Assembly (NCBI GenBank): GCA_964565775.1
Contig: CAZMGB010000015.1
Coordinates: 1 to 64,000, forward strand
Direction: 5' to 3'
Source: CAZMGB01 sp964565775
GTDB taxonomy: Bacteria > Chloroflexota > Dehalococcoidia > DSTF01 > JALHUB01
DNA length: 64,000 bases
The notes beneath the pieces were generated by a model, which saw only the letters and a program-made list of their open reading frames with translations, searched no databases and was not told where the DNA came from. Position numbers and translations under genes: made by a program. Numbering within the stretch: the first letter of the stretch is position 1; every line of letters begins with the position of its first letter. Shown piece by piece: positions 1 through 8,515 of the stretch.

Positions 1-52
1 GACGGAGGCGAACATGGACCGGCTCTGCGACGCGATCGCCTCCGTCCTCTGA
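1..52 (+). CDS. C-terminal tail of an unidentified CDS cut by the window edge
   Basis: Reading from base 2, an open frame runs to a TGA at 50-52 and ends in a helix-like tail (NMDRLCDAIASVL). Only about 16 codons are visible. Such tails occur in many enzymes, including PLP-dependent aminotransferases, but no family can be assigned. That it is a real C-terminus is inferred from the open frame and amphipathic composition only. Confidence 0.3.
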   Translation, partial: TEANMDRLCDAIASVL

Positions 53-184
53 CCTGGCAGAGGCGTACCGACCGGGGCTGACGACCGGCGTCGAGCTGGT
101 GGAGATGGGCCGCGGCGAAGTCGTAGCCGCTGGCCCCAGGCTGCTGCAGACGACGGCCGGCGTGGCTGCAGCCTGCGGTGGTCA

Positions 185-424
185 ATGGAGAAGGCTGAGG
201 AGCACTGCGAGATTGCCCTCCGTCAGGCTCACGAGCTGCCCGCCGTCATCGAGCAGCCGGAGGCACGCCGCTGGTAAGCCCGCACGCTCCTCGACCGCGA
301 CGCCCCCGGCGACCGCGAGAAGGCCCGCCAGCTCCTGACGGAGGCCGTCGCCATGTACCGCCAGATCGGCATGCCCAAGCACGTGGAGATGGCGGAGGAG
401 CTACTGGGCGAGGTCAAGGAGTGA
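185..424 (+). pseudogene. Degenerate TPR-repeat C-terminus (cyclase/LuxR-type signalling protein remnant)
   Basis: From the ATG at 185 one frame reads 30 codons (MEKAEEHCEIALRQAHELPA...), meets TAA at 275-277, and continues open in the same frame to TGA at 422-424 with the typical end of TPR-containing adenylate cyclase or LuxR-family proteins (DREKARQLLTEAVAMYRQIG, then MPKHVEMAEELL). The two halves fit a single TPR region broken by a nonsense codon. No catalytic or DNA-binding domain remains upstream, so this is a remnant. Family assignment rests on TPR-like spacing of A, L, Y and G positions. Confidence 0.6.
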
Positions 425-855
425 ACGGCGAGTCATGAATGACAACCATTGGGTGTACCACCCTACTTGCCCCACACGTTACCTTCCACTTCTCGACTTG
501 TGGTGCCCGAACATATATGCTATTATCCTCTGGCGGGGACGTCACGCAACACCGAACCCGGGGGACGAACACCTGTGGTGGCCGTGATCAAGGCGACGCG
601 AAGGTCTCCCGCCCTGGCCTGGGGCGCCAACTTCGCCTTGAGTGCGGCGATGACGTTACTCGCGTCGTACGTCGGCCTCTGGAGGTCTGGGGTGTGCGGA
701 AACCAGCTCGCTCGCGGCCCTACAGGCGGTAGGCATTGCGTCTTCGTTGACAGCTAGTCCCCAGGCCATGGGTGGCGTTGCCGCAGGCTCACCCGAAGCT
801 GCCCCAGAACCAGCTGAAGACCGTGTCACGTGGAGTCCTCCTTGACTGCTTTAAA
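425..855. other. Gene-poor spacer
   Basis: About 430 bp between the TPR remnant and the end of treT. It holds the dispersed motif at 433-460. A frame from about 449 to 757 could encode 102 residues with one hydrophobic stretch, but it has no ribosome binding site or recognisable domain and is not called as a gene. Confidence 0.5.
433..460 (+). repeat. Dispersed intergenic motif, copy a
   Basis: The 28-bp segment beginning TCATGAATGACAACCATTGG and ending GTGTACCA recurs in related form at 7053-7079 and 24478-24503, always in intergenic DNA and in the same orientation. Here the motif runs into a small dyad (GGGTG tac CACCC). Function is unknown. Confidence 0.5.
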
Positions 856-2088
856 TTATATCAAGGACGCCCAGAGCCGGAGGTGATCAGCGACATGTCG
901 GTCAATCAGAAAGTGCTTCCGGACATGCTCGCGTCCCTTCGCGCCCAGCGCCTGGCCTTCGCGGTGGTCACGGAGCAGATCCACCGTCTTCTCGACGTAT
1001 TCGTCGTCGCTCTCGACGAGAAACCCGCCCACGCCTTCCGGCATTTGCATCGGGATGCCGCCCGCGCGGCCTGATACCATCGGCGTACCCTTCCACAGGG
1101 TCTCTGACACGACCAGGCCGAAGCCCTCACGGATAGACTTCTGCAGCACGACGTCGGAGCACGACTGAAAGGCGTTGACCTCGAAATTGCCTATTCCCGT
1201 GAAATTGGTCCTGACATGAATATCAGGGTCATCTCTCGTTTCGTGCACGATCTCGCGGTACATGTCCCAGCCCTCTGGGTCATCGAGCGCCATCTGACCA
1301 AGGAGGGCCAGTTGCGTACCTGGAACCTCCTGTCGCACACGCTTGTACACCTTGATGACGCCCAGGGGGTCTTTCCAGGGATCGAAGCGCGAGACCTGGG
1401 TGATGAGGAGACGATCGAGTTGCAGGCCGGTCCACTCGATGATCTGCCTCGACATATCTTTCGTGAGAGGCATGTTCTTAGGGCTTAGAGGATCTATGGA
1501 CGGAGGAATGATGGCATACCGTTCGTTGCGCAAATCGGGCGGAACGAACTCCTCCATCGTGAACACCAGGACGTCGTACCCTTCCAGGAAAGGCCGCAGG
1601 AACTTGAGGACAAGAGGGTCGGGATGAGACGTGTCGATGTGACAGCGCCAGACCCACTTTGCATTGCCACGTCCATGGAGACTCTGCATCGCCGCGGGTT
1701 GGGGATCATGGATCATCACGATGTCGTAGTCAGGCCCGAGAAGCTCGGCGAACTTGCGATTGTGACTAAGGTAGGTCTCTTTGACATCCTCCGTGAGCTC
1801 CAAGTCCATCCCTTGCAGGGCGTTGTGGAAGGCCTTGGTCACCCGGAAGAAGGGGTCGTCACCGGGGATTATGTGCCATTCAGCGTCTATCCCCAGGGCC
1901 CGGTAGAAAGGAACCAGGGAATGGAGGAGCTCCGACACGCCTCCTCCATAGGCGGTAGCGTTGATGTGGGCAACTCGGAGCCCACGAAGGGGCGCCGCCA
2001 TATCACGCAACCTCTGAATCTCGTCCTCGTGGAAGACGCGCTCGTATCTACGCAGGGGAATAGGCGCAACATCGACTCGCTGCAACAT
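856..2088 (-). CDS. treT: Trehalose synthase, glycosyltransferring (GT4 family)
   Basis: The 410-residue protein resembles TreT, which makes trehalose from a nucleotide-diphosphate glucose and glucose in one step in the cytoplasm. The N-terminal Rossmann lobe carries AYGGGVSELLHSLVP and HIIPGDDPFF, typical of this GT4 subfamily. The C-terminal lobe has the nucleotide-sugar motif EGFGLVVSETLWKGTPMV followed by a GGIP loop. Full family length. The ATG at 2088 is preceded by AAGGAA at good spacing. It lies 200 bp downstream of the phosphatase gene on the same strand. Substrate (UDP- versus ADP-glucose) cannot be told from sequence. Confidence 0.88.
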   Translation of the reverse strand: MLQRVDVAPIPLRRYERVFHEDEIQRLRDMAAPLRGLRVAHINATAYGGGVSELLHSLVPFYRALGIDAEWHIIPGDDPFFRVTKAFHNALQGMDLELTEDVKETYLSHNRKFAELLGPDYDIVMIHDPQPAAMQSLHGRGNAKWVWRCHIDTSHPDPLVLKFLRPFLEGYDVLVFTMEEFVPPDLRNERYAIIPPSIDPLSPKNMPLTKDMSRQIIEWTGLQLDRLLITQVSRFDPWKDPLGVIKVYKRVRQEVPGTQLALLGQMALDDPEGWDMYREIVHETRDDPDIHVRTNFTGIGNFEVNAFQSCSDVVLQKSIREGFGLVVSETLWKGTPMVSGRAGGIPMQMPEGVGGFLVESDDEYVEKTVDLLRDHREGQALGAKGREHVRKHFLIDRHVADHLRLWASLI

Positions 2089-2292
2089 GCCTGCTTTCCT
2101 TCTTCACCGCCGTTCGAGCAAGCTAGTCCCCTTCAGACCCGGGAGAGCCGTGCGCGACGAGGCGGGAACATCGCGCAATCTTGCTGCTGCTGATTCCGGG
2201 GAAGAGTGTTGCCACACACCTGAGAGCCCAGCTCGAAGCCGGCAGGTGTAGTAAGGCGAGGAGCAATCCACCCACCTCAATCACTGGTGTGT

Positions 2293-2895
2293 TCATGTCC
2301 CCTCCTCGCGAACGAGGTGGCTATCCTGGTTCCATGACTTCACCACCCGAGTCTCGTCTGCGGAGGTCAGCACGCTCAGCGACGCGGTGCCGATGATGAA
2401 CAGCCTGCCCGCGTCGGGTGGAAGCCCCAGCCAGCAGGCGGTGAGCACCTGCAGCACCTTGGCGTGGGCGAAGAGAGCGACGTCTCCCCCGGCAACCGCT
2501 GCCCTGTCGATGACTTTCCGCGCCCGGACGGCCACCTGCTGAGCTGTCTCTCCGCGGGGCGCGCCCCCGTTCCAGACCGTCCAGCCCGGCCTCTCCTTCC
2601 GAATGTCAGCCGTCAATCGCCCCTCATATTCGCCGAAGTCCCACTCGAGGAGGTCGTCCGTGAACTCAGCGACATCGCCGTAGCCCGCGAGCCGGCAGGT
2701 CTCGGCCGCCCGAGCGAGTGGGCTACACAGCACCAACGCAAACGGCCGACCGGCCAGATGCCGGCCCAGGGCCTGGGCGCGGCGCCTGCCCTCGGCGGTA
2801 AGGTGAAGGTCGGTGCGACCGGTGTGCTGTCCGCTCAGGCTCCACTCCGTCTCGCCATGGCGGACTAACCAGAGTTCTGCTCCTGCCTCAGCCAT
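2293..2895 (-). CDS. Histidine phosphatase superfamily protein (phosphoglycerate-mutase-like)
   Basis: A 200-residue protein with the phosphohistidine signature LVRHGETEW near the N-terminus, a second catalytic Arg in CSPLARAAET, the acid residue in LLEWDFGEYEG and the second catalytic His in LFAHAKVLQV. These are the four active-site positions of the branch-1 histidine phosphatases. The ATG at 2895 is chosen over longer frames because AAGGGGGA lies just upstream. It overlaps the end of a small upstream ORF (ATGGCTGA), implying translational coupling. Given the neighbours (treT, ackA, xfp), a sugar-phosphate or trehalose-phosphate substrate is possible but unproven. Confidence 0.85.
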   Translation of the reverse strand: MAEAGAELWLVRHGETEWSLSGQHTGRTDLHLTAEGRRRAQALGRHLAGRPFALVLCSPLARAAETCRLAGYGDVAEFTDDLLEWDFGEYEGRLTADIRKERPGWTVWNGGAPRGETAQQVAVRARKVIDRAAVAGGDVALFAHAKVLQVLTACWLGLPPDAGRLFIIGTASLSVLTSADETRVVKSWNQDSHLVREEGT

Positions 2896-3094
2896 CTGCC
2901 ATCCCCCTTGCCAACGGTCTCGTTCTTCTCCAGACGCTCCGCGTCGCCGTACGCTCGCCGACCAGGCCTCGCCAGTGCTGGTAGACCGCCTCCGGAACGT
3001 GGAACAAGGCACATTGCCAGCGCTGGGTCGCTCGGGTCGCGACAGTCAGGTCGTCGCGCGGGTCGTCACTGTCGGGCACTGACGCGACCGTCAT
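2888..3094 (-). CDS. Small hypothetical protein coupled to the phosphatase gene
   Basis: A 68-residue ORF starting at ATG 3094, preceded by AAAGGTGG at 4-5 nt spacing, and ending TGA inside the start of the phosphatase gene. Composition is Arg/Trp-rich (FHVPEAVYQHWRGLVGE). It sits 28 bp after ackA and links ackA and the phosphatase into one transcription unit. No domain recognised. Support comes from the ribosome binding site and overlapping stop/start only. Confidence 0.45.
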   Translation of the reverse strand: MTVASVPDSDDPRDDLTVATRATQRWQCALFHVPEAVYQHWRGLVGERTATRSVWRRTRPLARGMADG

Positions 3095-3122
3095 CCCCAC
3101 CTTTCAATAATAGGTGGTTCCT

Positions 3123-4322
3123 CTACACTCTACCGCGAACAAGATCGGCAGTGTGTCTGGCGATCATCAATTCCTCATTGGTCTTCATGACCCGAACCGT
3201 GATTGGGCTGCCATCACGGGATATGATGGGGGCGTTCGCGCGATTGCGCCTCGGATCCAGTTGGATGCCGATGAATTCCATCCTTTCGCAGATGCGTTGA
3301 CGAACCGGTGGCGCGTTCTCTCCTATGCCACCGGTGAAGATCAGCGTGTCGAGCCCGCCCAATGCTGCGGAAAGAGCCCCCAGGAACTTCTTCGCCTGGT
3401 AGCAGAACAAGGCGACGGCTTCGGCAGCACGGGGGTCTTTCGCCTCTTCTTTGAGCAGGTCTTTCATGTCCGCGGTCACCTCTGATACGCCCAGCAGCCC
3501 GGCGCGTTCATTGACGAGATCATTGAGCGAGGAGACGCTGAGGCCTCTTTCCCTGAGGAGGTAGAGAATGATGCCAGGATCCAGATCCCCTGAACGGGTG
3601 CTCATCACTAGCCCAGCCGTCGGTGTGAAGCCCATGGTCGTGTCGATGCCGTAGCCCCGGCGCACGGCAGCCATGCTCGCCCCGTTGCCGAGGTGGGCAA
3701 TGATCACCCGGCTGTTGGCCACCCGGGCGCCCGCCTCATTCTTCAACTCGTTCATGATGTATTCGTATGAAAGGCCGTGAAAGCCATATCGGATGATCCC
3801 CTCGTCCGACAGCCTTCTGGGCAGTGCATAGACCTGGGCCACTCTGGGCATACGGCGGTGGAAAGCGGTATCGAAGCAGGCGACCTGTTTCAGGGTCGGA
3901 AAGGACCGCCTAACGGCCTGTATGGCCCTGAGCGCCTGAGGCATATGGTCGGGAGCGAGGGGGACCATCTCTCGCAGCGTTCTGAGCAACCGAGGGGTGA
4001 TGGCGCTGGGCCGGGCATATGTGGCACCTCCATGCACCACCCGATGCCCAACTGCATCCAAGCGCCCGCCAGCATCACTGCGCCGCAACCATCGCAGTAG
4101 CATTTGTAGGGCGGCATCGTGATCCCGCAGTTCCCCCTTCTCCTCGATTAAGGTCTCTCCACCGGCAGCCTCGACGCGAAAGAGGCTGTCCTCGACGCCG
4201 ATCCTTTCGATCTGCGCCGACAGCAACAGCCTCTCGCCGTGCCCCATGTGGTAGAGGGCAGACTTCAAACTGGAAGAGCCGCTGTTGATGGTCAGGATTC
4301 GAAGACCGCCCTCGTCAATCAT
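3123..4322 (-). CDS. ackA: Acetate kinase
   Basis: A 399-residue ASKHA-fold kinase converting acetyl phosphate and ADP to acetate and ATP. Visible signatures: N-terminal phosphate loop ILTINSGSSSLK, central HLGNGAS with the following STRSGDLDPG, and C-terminal FTGGIGENAPPVR. Full family length. It lies 78 bp downstream of the phosphoketolase gene on the same strand. That pairing makes the acetyl phosphate released by phosphoketolase the obvious substrate, giving substrate-level ATP. Confidence 0.96.
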   Translation of the reverse strand: MIDEGGLRILTINSGSSSLKSALYHMGHGERLLLSAQIERIGVEDSLFRVEAAGGETLIEEKGELRDHDAALQMLLRWLRRSDAGGRLDAVGHRVVHGGATYARPSAITPRLLRTLREMVPLAPDHMPQALRAIQAVRRSFPTLKQVACFDTAFHRRMPRVAQVYALPRRLSDEGIIRYGFHGLSYEYIMNELKNEAGARVANSRVIIAHLGNGASMAAVRRGYGIDTTMGFTPTAGLVMSTRSGDLDPGIILYLLRERGLSVSSLNDLVNERAGLLGVSEVTADMKDLLKEEAKDPRAAEAVALFCYQAKKFLGALSAALGGLDTLIFTGGIGENAPPVRQRICERMEFIGIQLDPRRNRANAPIISRDGSPITVRVMKTNEELMIARHTADLVRGRV

Positions 4323-4400
4323 GGACGTCCGCTCTTCCCCCCTTCGTCGAGTCCGTGCTGGCTGGCCGCTTCTCGCGCTCGAACCACGTCTGATGTCTGC

Positions 4401-6758
4401 CTACACCTGCCAGCGCCAGTTTCGAATCTCGGGCATGTCCTCGCCGTGGTCGTGGATATAGGACTTGTGCTCGGCCAACTTCTGCCTGAACTGAATGCTG
4501 AGCTCACCTGCACGCGACTGGAGCCTGGGCACCCGGTGGAGCGCCTCGATGGCCAGGTGATAACGGCTCATGCCGTTGCAGACCACCATGTCGAACGGAG
4601 TCGTGGTGGTTCCTTCTTCGACGTAGCCGCGCACGTGAAAGCGACCTGAATTCGGCCGTCTGTACACGAGTTCGTGGATCACCCTCGGATGACCGTGGAA
4701 GGCGAACACCACAGGCGCCGTATCGGTGAACAGCTCCGCGAAGGACGCCTCATCGAATCCATGCGGATGGTCGCGGTGCATGATAAGCGTGAAGAGGTCG
4801 ACGACGTTCACCACCCTCACTCTGAGCTCGGGAAGCTCCCGACGGAGCAACCAGGCGGCGGCCATCACTTCGATGGTCGGCGCATCTCCCGCGGCCGCTA
4901 GCACGACGTCCGGCTGCCCCCCATCGTTGCTGGCCCACTCCCACACCGAAGCCCCCCTGGCGCAGTGAGCCTGAGCCGCTTTCATGTCCAGCCACTGAGG
5001 CTCCGGTTGCTTGCCGGAGATGATCAGGTTCACGTAGTTCCGGCTACGGAGACAGTGGTCGGCGACCGAGAGCAGGCAGTTCGCGTCAGGCGGCAGGTAG
5101 ATCCGCACGACGGAGCTCTTCTTCTCGAGCAACGTCTGTATGAAATCGGGACCCTGATGACTGTAGCCGTTGTGGTCCTGACGCCAGGCGTGCGACGTCA
5201 GCAGATAGTTCAGGGAAGCAACGGGCTTGCGCCACGGCAACTCGCTGCATGCCTTGAGCCACTTGGCGTGCTGATTGACCATGGAGTCGACGACCATGGC
5301 GAAGGCTTCGTAGCAGGGGAATATGCCGTGGCGCCCCGTGAGGAGGTATCCCTCCAACCACCCCTCGCAGAGGTGTTCGCTCAGCACCTCCATGACCCGG
5401 CCGTCGGCTGCCAGGTCCTCGTCGCTATCGAGGACTTCACCGAGGTACGTCCTCTTCGTGACCTCGAAGACGTCGTCCAAGCGGTTTGACTTCGTCTCAT
5501 CGGGGCAGAAGATGCGAAAGTTCCGCTCGTCCTCATTCAGCTTGAAGACGTCCCGGAGGTACTTGCCGAGATCACGGGTCGCCTCGCCCGTGATCGAGCC
5601 CGGGCTGGGAACGTCGACGGCATACCTCGTGTAGTCGGGCAGCTTCAGGTCCTTCAGCAGGAGACCACCATTGGCATGCGGGCTGGCGGCCATGCGCCGC
5701 TCGGCCCTCGGCACCAGGCTCAGGACCTGTGGCAGGGGCCGCCCCGACTCGTCGAAGAGCTCTTCCGGCCGATAGCTCCGCAGCCACTCCTCCAGCATCG
5801 TCAGGTGCTCCGGGTTGTCGACGACATCAGCCAAGGGGACCTGGTGGGCCCGAAACGTCCCCTCCACCTTCACACCATCGACCACCTTGGGGCCGGTCCA
5901 GCCCTTGGGAGTGCGCAGAACGATCATGGGCCATTCGGCAGGGCCGCTAACCCCCTTCTCCTTCGCTCCGTTCTGTATGCGACGGATCTCGGAGTACGCC
6001 CAGTCTACGGCCTCCCACATGGCCTTGTGGACCAGCTCCGGGTCGTCTCCTTCCACGAACCGTGGCTGATATCCGCAACCACGGAAGAAATGGTCCACCT
6101 TGTCGTCGCTCATCCTTCCGAAGAGGGTGGGGCCCGAGATCTTGTAGCCGTTGAGCTGAAGGATGGGCAGCACGGCGCCGTCCCTGGCCGGATTGAGGAA
6201 CTTGTTCGACTGCCAGCTAGCGGCAAGGGGGCCGGTTTCGGCTTCACCATCGCCGACGACGCAGACGACGATGAGATCGGGATTGTCGAACGCGGCGCCA
6301 TAGGCATGGACCAGCGAGTAGCCCAGCTCACCGCCCTCGTGGATCGAGCCCGGAGTGGGTGGGCTGACGTGGCTGGGCACGCCGCCCGGCCAGGAGAACT
6401 CGCGCATCAGCGTTGCGAGGCCGCGGACATCCATGGCGATGTCCGGGTACACCTCCGTCATGACACCTTCCAGGTAGACGTTGGCGCGGAGCGCGGGACC
6501 ACCGTGCCCGGGACCGGTGACGTAGATCACCTCGGCGTCGGTATCCTGGATCAGGCGGTTCAGGTGTACGTAGACCAGGTTGAGCCCTGGATCTGTTCCC
6601 CAGTGCCCGAGCAGGCGCGCCTTGATGTGCTCGGGCTTGAGCGGATCCCGAAGCAGGGGGTTATCGCGCAGATATATCTGACCCGCGGACAGGTAGTTGG
6701 CAGCACGCCAGTAAGCGTCCAGCGCTTCCAGACGTTCTTTCGATTGTGTCGCGCTCAC
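4401..6758 (-). CDS. xfp: Phosphoketolase (xylulose 5-phosphate / fructose 6-phosphate)
   Basis: A 785-residue thiamine-diphosphate enzyme that splits xylulose 5-P (and often fructose 6-P) with phosphate into acetyl phosphate plus glyceraldehyde 3-P or erythrose 4-P. Seen: N-terminal LLGHWGTDPGLN and YVTGPGHGGPA, the ThDP pyrophosphate-binding GDGEAETG region, and TSHAWRQDHNGYSHQGPDF near residue 500. Full length for the family. Translation begins at a GTG at 6758 with GGGAGGGAG five bases upstream. It heads the unit xfp-ackA-small ORF-phosphatase, possibly with treT. Confidence 0.96.
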   Translation of the reverse strand: MSATQSKERLEALDAYWRAANYLSAGQIYLRDNPLLRDPLKPEHIKARLLGHWGTDPGLNLVYVHLNRLIQDTDAEVIYVTGPGHGGPALRANVYLEGVMTEVYPDIAMDVRGLATLMREFSWPGGVPSHVSPPTPGSIHEGGELGYSLVHAYGAAFDNPDLIVVCVVGDGEAETGPLAASWQSNKFLNPARDGAVLPILQLNGYKISGPTLFGRMSDDKVDHFFRGCGYQPRFVEGDDPELVHKAMWEAVDWAYSEIRRIQNGAKEKGVSGPAEWPMIVLRTPKGWTGPKVVDGVKVEGTFRAHQVPLADVVDNPEHLTMLEEWLRSYRPEELFDESGRPLPQVLSLVPRAERRMAASPHANGGLLLKDLKLPDYTRYAVDVPSPGSITGEATRDLGKYLRDVFKLNEDERNFRIFCPDETKSNRLDDVFEVTKRTYLGEVLDSDEDLAADGRVMEVLSEHLCEGWLEGYLLTGRHGIFPCYEAFAMVVDSMVNQHAKWLKACSELPWRKPVASLNYLLTSHAWRQDHNGYSHQGPDFIQTLLEKKSSVVRIYLPPDANCLLSVADHCLRSRNYVNLIISGKQPEPQWLDMKAAQAHCARGASVWEWASNDGGQPDVVLAAAGDAPTIEVMAAAWLLRRELPELRVRVVNVVDLFTLIMHRDHPHGFDEASFAELFTDTAPVVFAFHGHPRVIHELVYRRPNSGRFHVRGYVEEGTTTTPFDMVVCNGMSRYHLAIEALHRVPRLQSRAGELSIQFRQKLAEHKSYIHDHGEDMPEIRNWRWQV

Positions 6759-7261
6759 GGCTCCCTCCCTTGATTCGTCTTCGAGAAGAGGATCGAGGCG
6801 TCCCGCGCCCAGGTAACCCGCCGAGCGCTCCGGGACGACGCACCGGCTTAGCCGGCACGAGCTCCATGGTTGGATCCGCCTTCTTCATCATCCCGAGGAC
6901 CTCTTCCTTCTTGCTTTCTCGCGCCCCTGCGTTGACCCCCCCTTGAACGCTACCACAGTCTATGTCAGTGGGGCTATGTCCTCCAGTCGTTGCAGTGAGC
7001 CGGACGAAGACAGGCTCCGCTCCCCAGTTCTGCGGGAATCCCGGATTCAGAATCATGGATGACAACCATCGGGCGTGCAAGGCCCTGGAACAGGGCGACG
7101 AGGTTGCGGGACGCTGACATGCCTCGGTGTTGCCTGCGGGTCAAACACCACGCCCGGCAGTCATCGCTCGAGCCACCCGGAGAGCTCTCAGGGGCGATGA
7201 TCTCGAAGCCATCGGGCCGAGTCGGCCTAAGAAGGGCACAGGGGGAGAAACGGGGCCATGC
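6759..7261. other. Intergenic region upstream of xfp
   Basis: About 500 bp between xfp and the Old Yellow Enzyme gene. It contains the dispersed motif at 7053-7079, followed at 7082-7096 by a 6-bp hairpin (GCCCTG gaa CAGGGC). A minus-strand frame (about 6661-7080) overlaps the xfp start and lacks a convincing ribosome binding site. I do not call a gene. Confidence 0.5.
7053..7079 (+). repeat. Dispersed intergenic motif, copy b
   Basis: TCATGGATGACAACCATCGG followed by GCGTGCA matches copies at 433-460 and 24478-24503 with a few substitutions. A short perfect hairpin follows immediately (7082-7096). Confidence 0.5.
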
Positions 7262-8512
7262 CTATCGGATTTCGCTGCGGAGCATGCGGTCTCTCTGGGC
7301 GCGCACCTCGTCGTTGTAGCAGTCGACGGGCCAGACGGCGGCGCGCGCGTAGCAGGCATTGCAGAAGTCGCACTGCGGGCCCTCGACGCCCTCCTGCATG
7401 TGACGATAGAGGAACGGATCGGCGATAAGGGCGCGCGCCACCGAGACCAAATCGCACTCCCCGTCGGCGATCGCACGCTCCATCGCCTCTCGGTGAACGA
7501 AGCCTCCCACGCAGATCACTGGGATTCTGAGCGCCCGCTTGAAGAGCTTCGAGTAACGCAGATTGAATCCTTCACTGTAGCCGGCGAGGCGGCCGAGCCC
7601 CCAATCGAAGAGCGGAGCGAGCAGGCGCACGGGGATTCGATGATACGAGGGGAGGCTCCTGCCGACGCCGATCGTCGTGACCGTCGAGAAGAAGCCCCGC
7701 CAGCGCCCGCGCTCGAAGGTGAAGCCGGATTCGTAATGGCCCGCCGAGATCTCCACGGCATCGACGCCTTCCGCTTCCATTCGTTGCGCCACTTCCACCA
7801 TGTCGTCCGGCTTCAACCCCTTGCGCAGAGGGAGCTCGTCCGAGCCGTTGATCTTCAAGATGACGGGGTAGTCTTGCCCGACCCGCTGGCGCACGGCCCG
7901 GTACACGTCCAGCAGGAACCGCATGCGGTTCTCCAGCGAACCGCCGTACTCATCCTTGCGACGGTTGGTGTGCGGGGAGAGAAACTCGTTGATGAGGTAG
8001 CCGTGCGCTGCATGGATCTGAATGCCGTCGAAGCCGGCCTGCTGGGCGCGCGCGGCTGCATCGGCGAGTCCCTCGACCGTCTCCTGGATCTCCTCGCGCG
8101 TGATCTCGCGGGGACGCACCCCGAGGGTGGGTTCGAAGACGGGGGAGGGAGCCACCGCATCTTTTCGCCCGACGAGCCGTGGGGATGCCTGGCGACCGAC
8201 GTGGTAGACCTGCATGAGGATCTTCGATCCGTGGCGGTGGACCGCGTCGGTCAGGCGACGGAGCCCCGGGATCTTGTCGTCGTCATCGACGGCTAGCTGC
8301 CGGGGCGTCCCTTTCGAGTACAGGTTGAAGTACGCGTTTCCGGTGATGAGCAGCGGGGTGCCGCCTTGAGCGATCCTCTCGTAGTATTCGATGAGGTCGT
8401 CGGTGACGAAGCCTTCATCGCTGCAGCGGGTCTCAGTCGTCGCCGACTTGACGAGCCGCCCCGACAACTCAAGGCTTCCGATGCTGATAGGAGTGAACAA
8501 AGGGCTCTGCAT
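7262..8512 (-). CDS. Old Yellow Enzyme-family NADH:flavin oxidoreductase
   Basis: A 416-residue FMN-dependent TIM barrel. Seen: LFTPISIGSLELSGRLVKSA at the start, the HAAHGYLINEFLSPHTNRR active-site segment, DEYGGSLENR, and a phosphate-binding VCVGGF near the end. The C-terminus keeps a Cys cluster, CDFCNACYARAAVWPVDC, resembling the [4Fe-4S] site of 2,4-dienoyl-CoA-reductase-like OYEs, but the NAD(P)/FAD domains of those larger enzymes are absent. It is the last gene of the four-gene minus-strand unit starting with the MerR regulator, 3 bp after the TIM-barrel gene. Substrate unknown; probably an activated alkene. Confidence 0.9.
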   Translation of the reverse strand: MQSPLFTPISIGSLELSGRLVKSATTETRCSDEGFVTDDLIEYYERIAQGGTPLLITGNAYFNLYSKGTPRQLAVDDDDKIPGLRRLTDAVHRHGSKILMQVYHVGRQASPRLVGRKDAVAPSPVFEPTLGVRPREITREEIQETVEGLADAAARAQQAGFDGIQIHAAHGYLINEFLSPHTNRRKDEYGGSLENRMRFLLDVYRAVRQRVGQDYPVILKINGSDELPLRKGLKPDDMVEVAQRMEAEGVDAVEISAGHYESGFTFERGRWRGFFSTVTTIGVGRSLPSYHRIPVRLLAPLFDWGLGRLAGYSEGFNLRYSKLFKRALRIPVICVGGFVHREAMERAIADGECDLVSVARALIADPFLYRHMQEGVEGPQCDFCNACYARAAVWPVDCYNDEVRAQRDRMLRSEIR

Positions 8513-8515
8513 AAC

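Noticed and set aside
185..424. TAA in the TPR remnant as recoding
   Set aside because: TAA is not a recoding codon of the Sec/Pyl type and no upstream domain remains; a pseudogene explains it.
449..757. 102-codon frame with a hydrophobic segment
   Set aside because: No ribosome binding site, no homology, lies between a pseudogene and a convergent gene end.
6661..7080. 139-codon minus frame upstream of xfp
   Set aside because: Overlaps the strongly supported xfp start in another frame and has no ribosome binding site.
7127..8296. Plus-strand open frame of 389 codons antisense to the OYE gene
   Set aside because: Lies opposite a clear enzyme; His/Val/Asp-rich translation typical of the antisense shadow of GC-rich genes.
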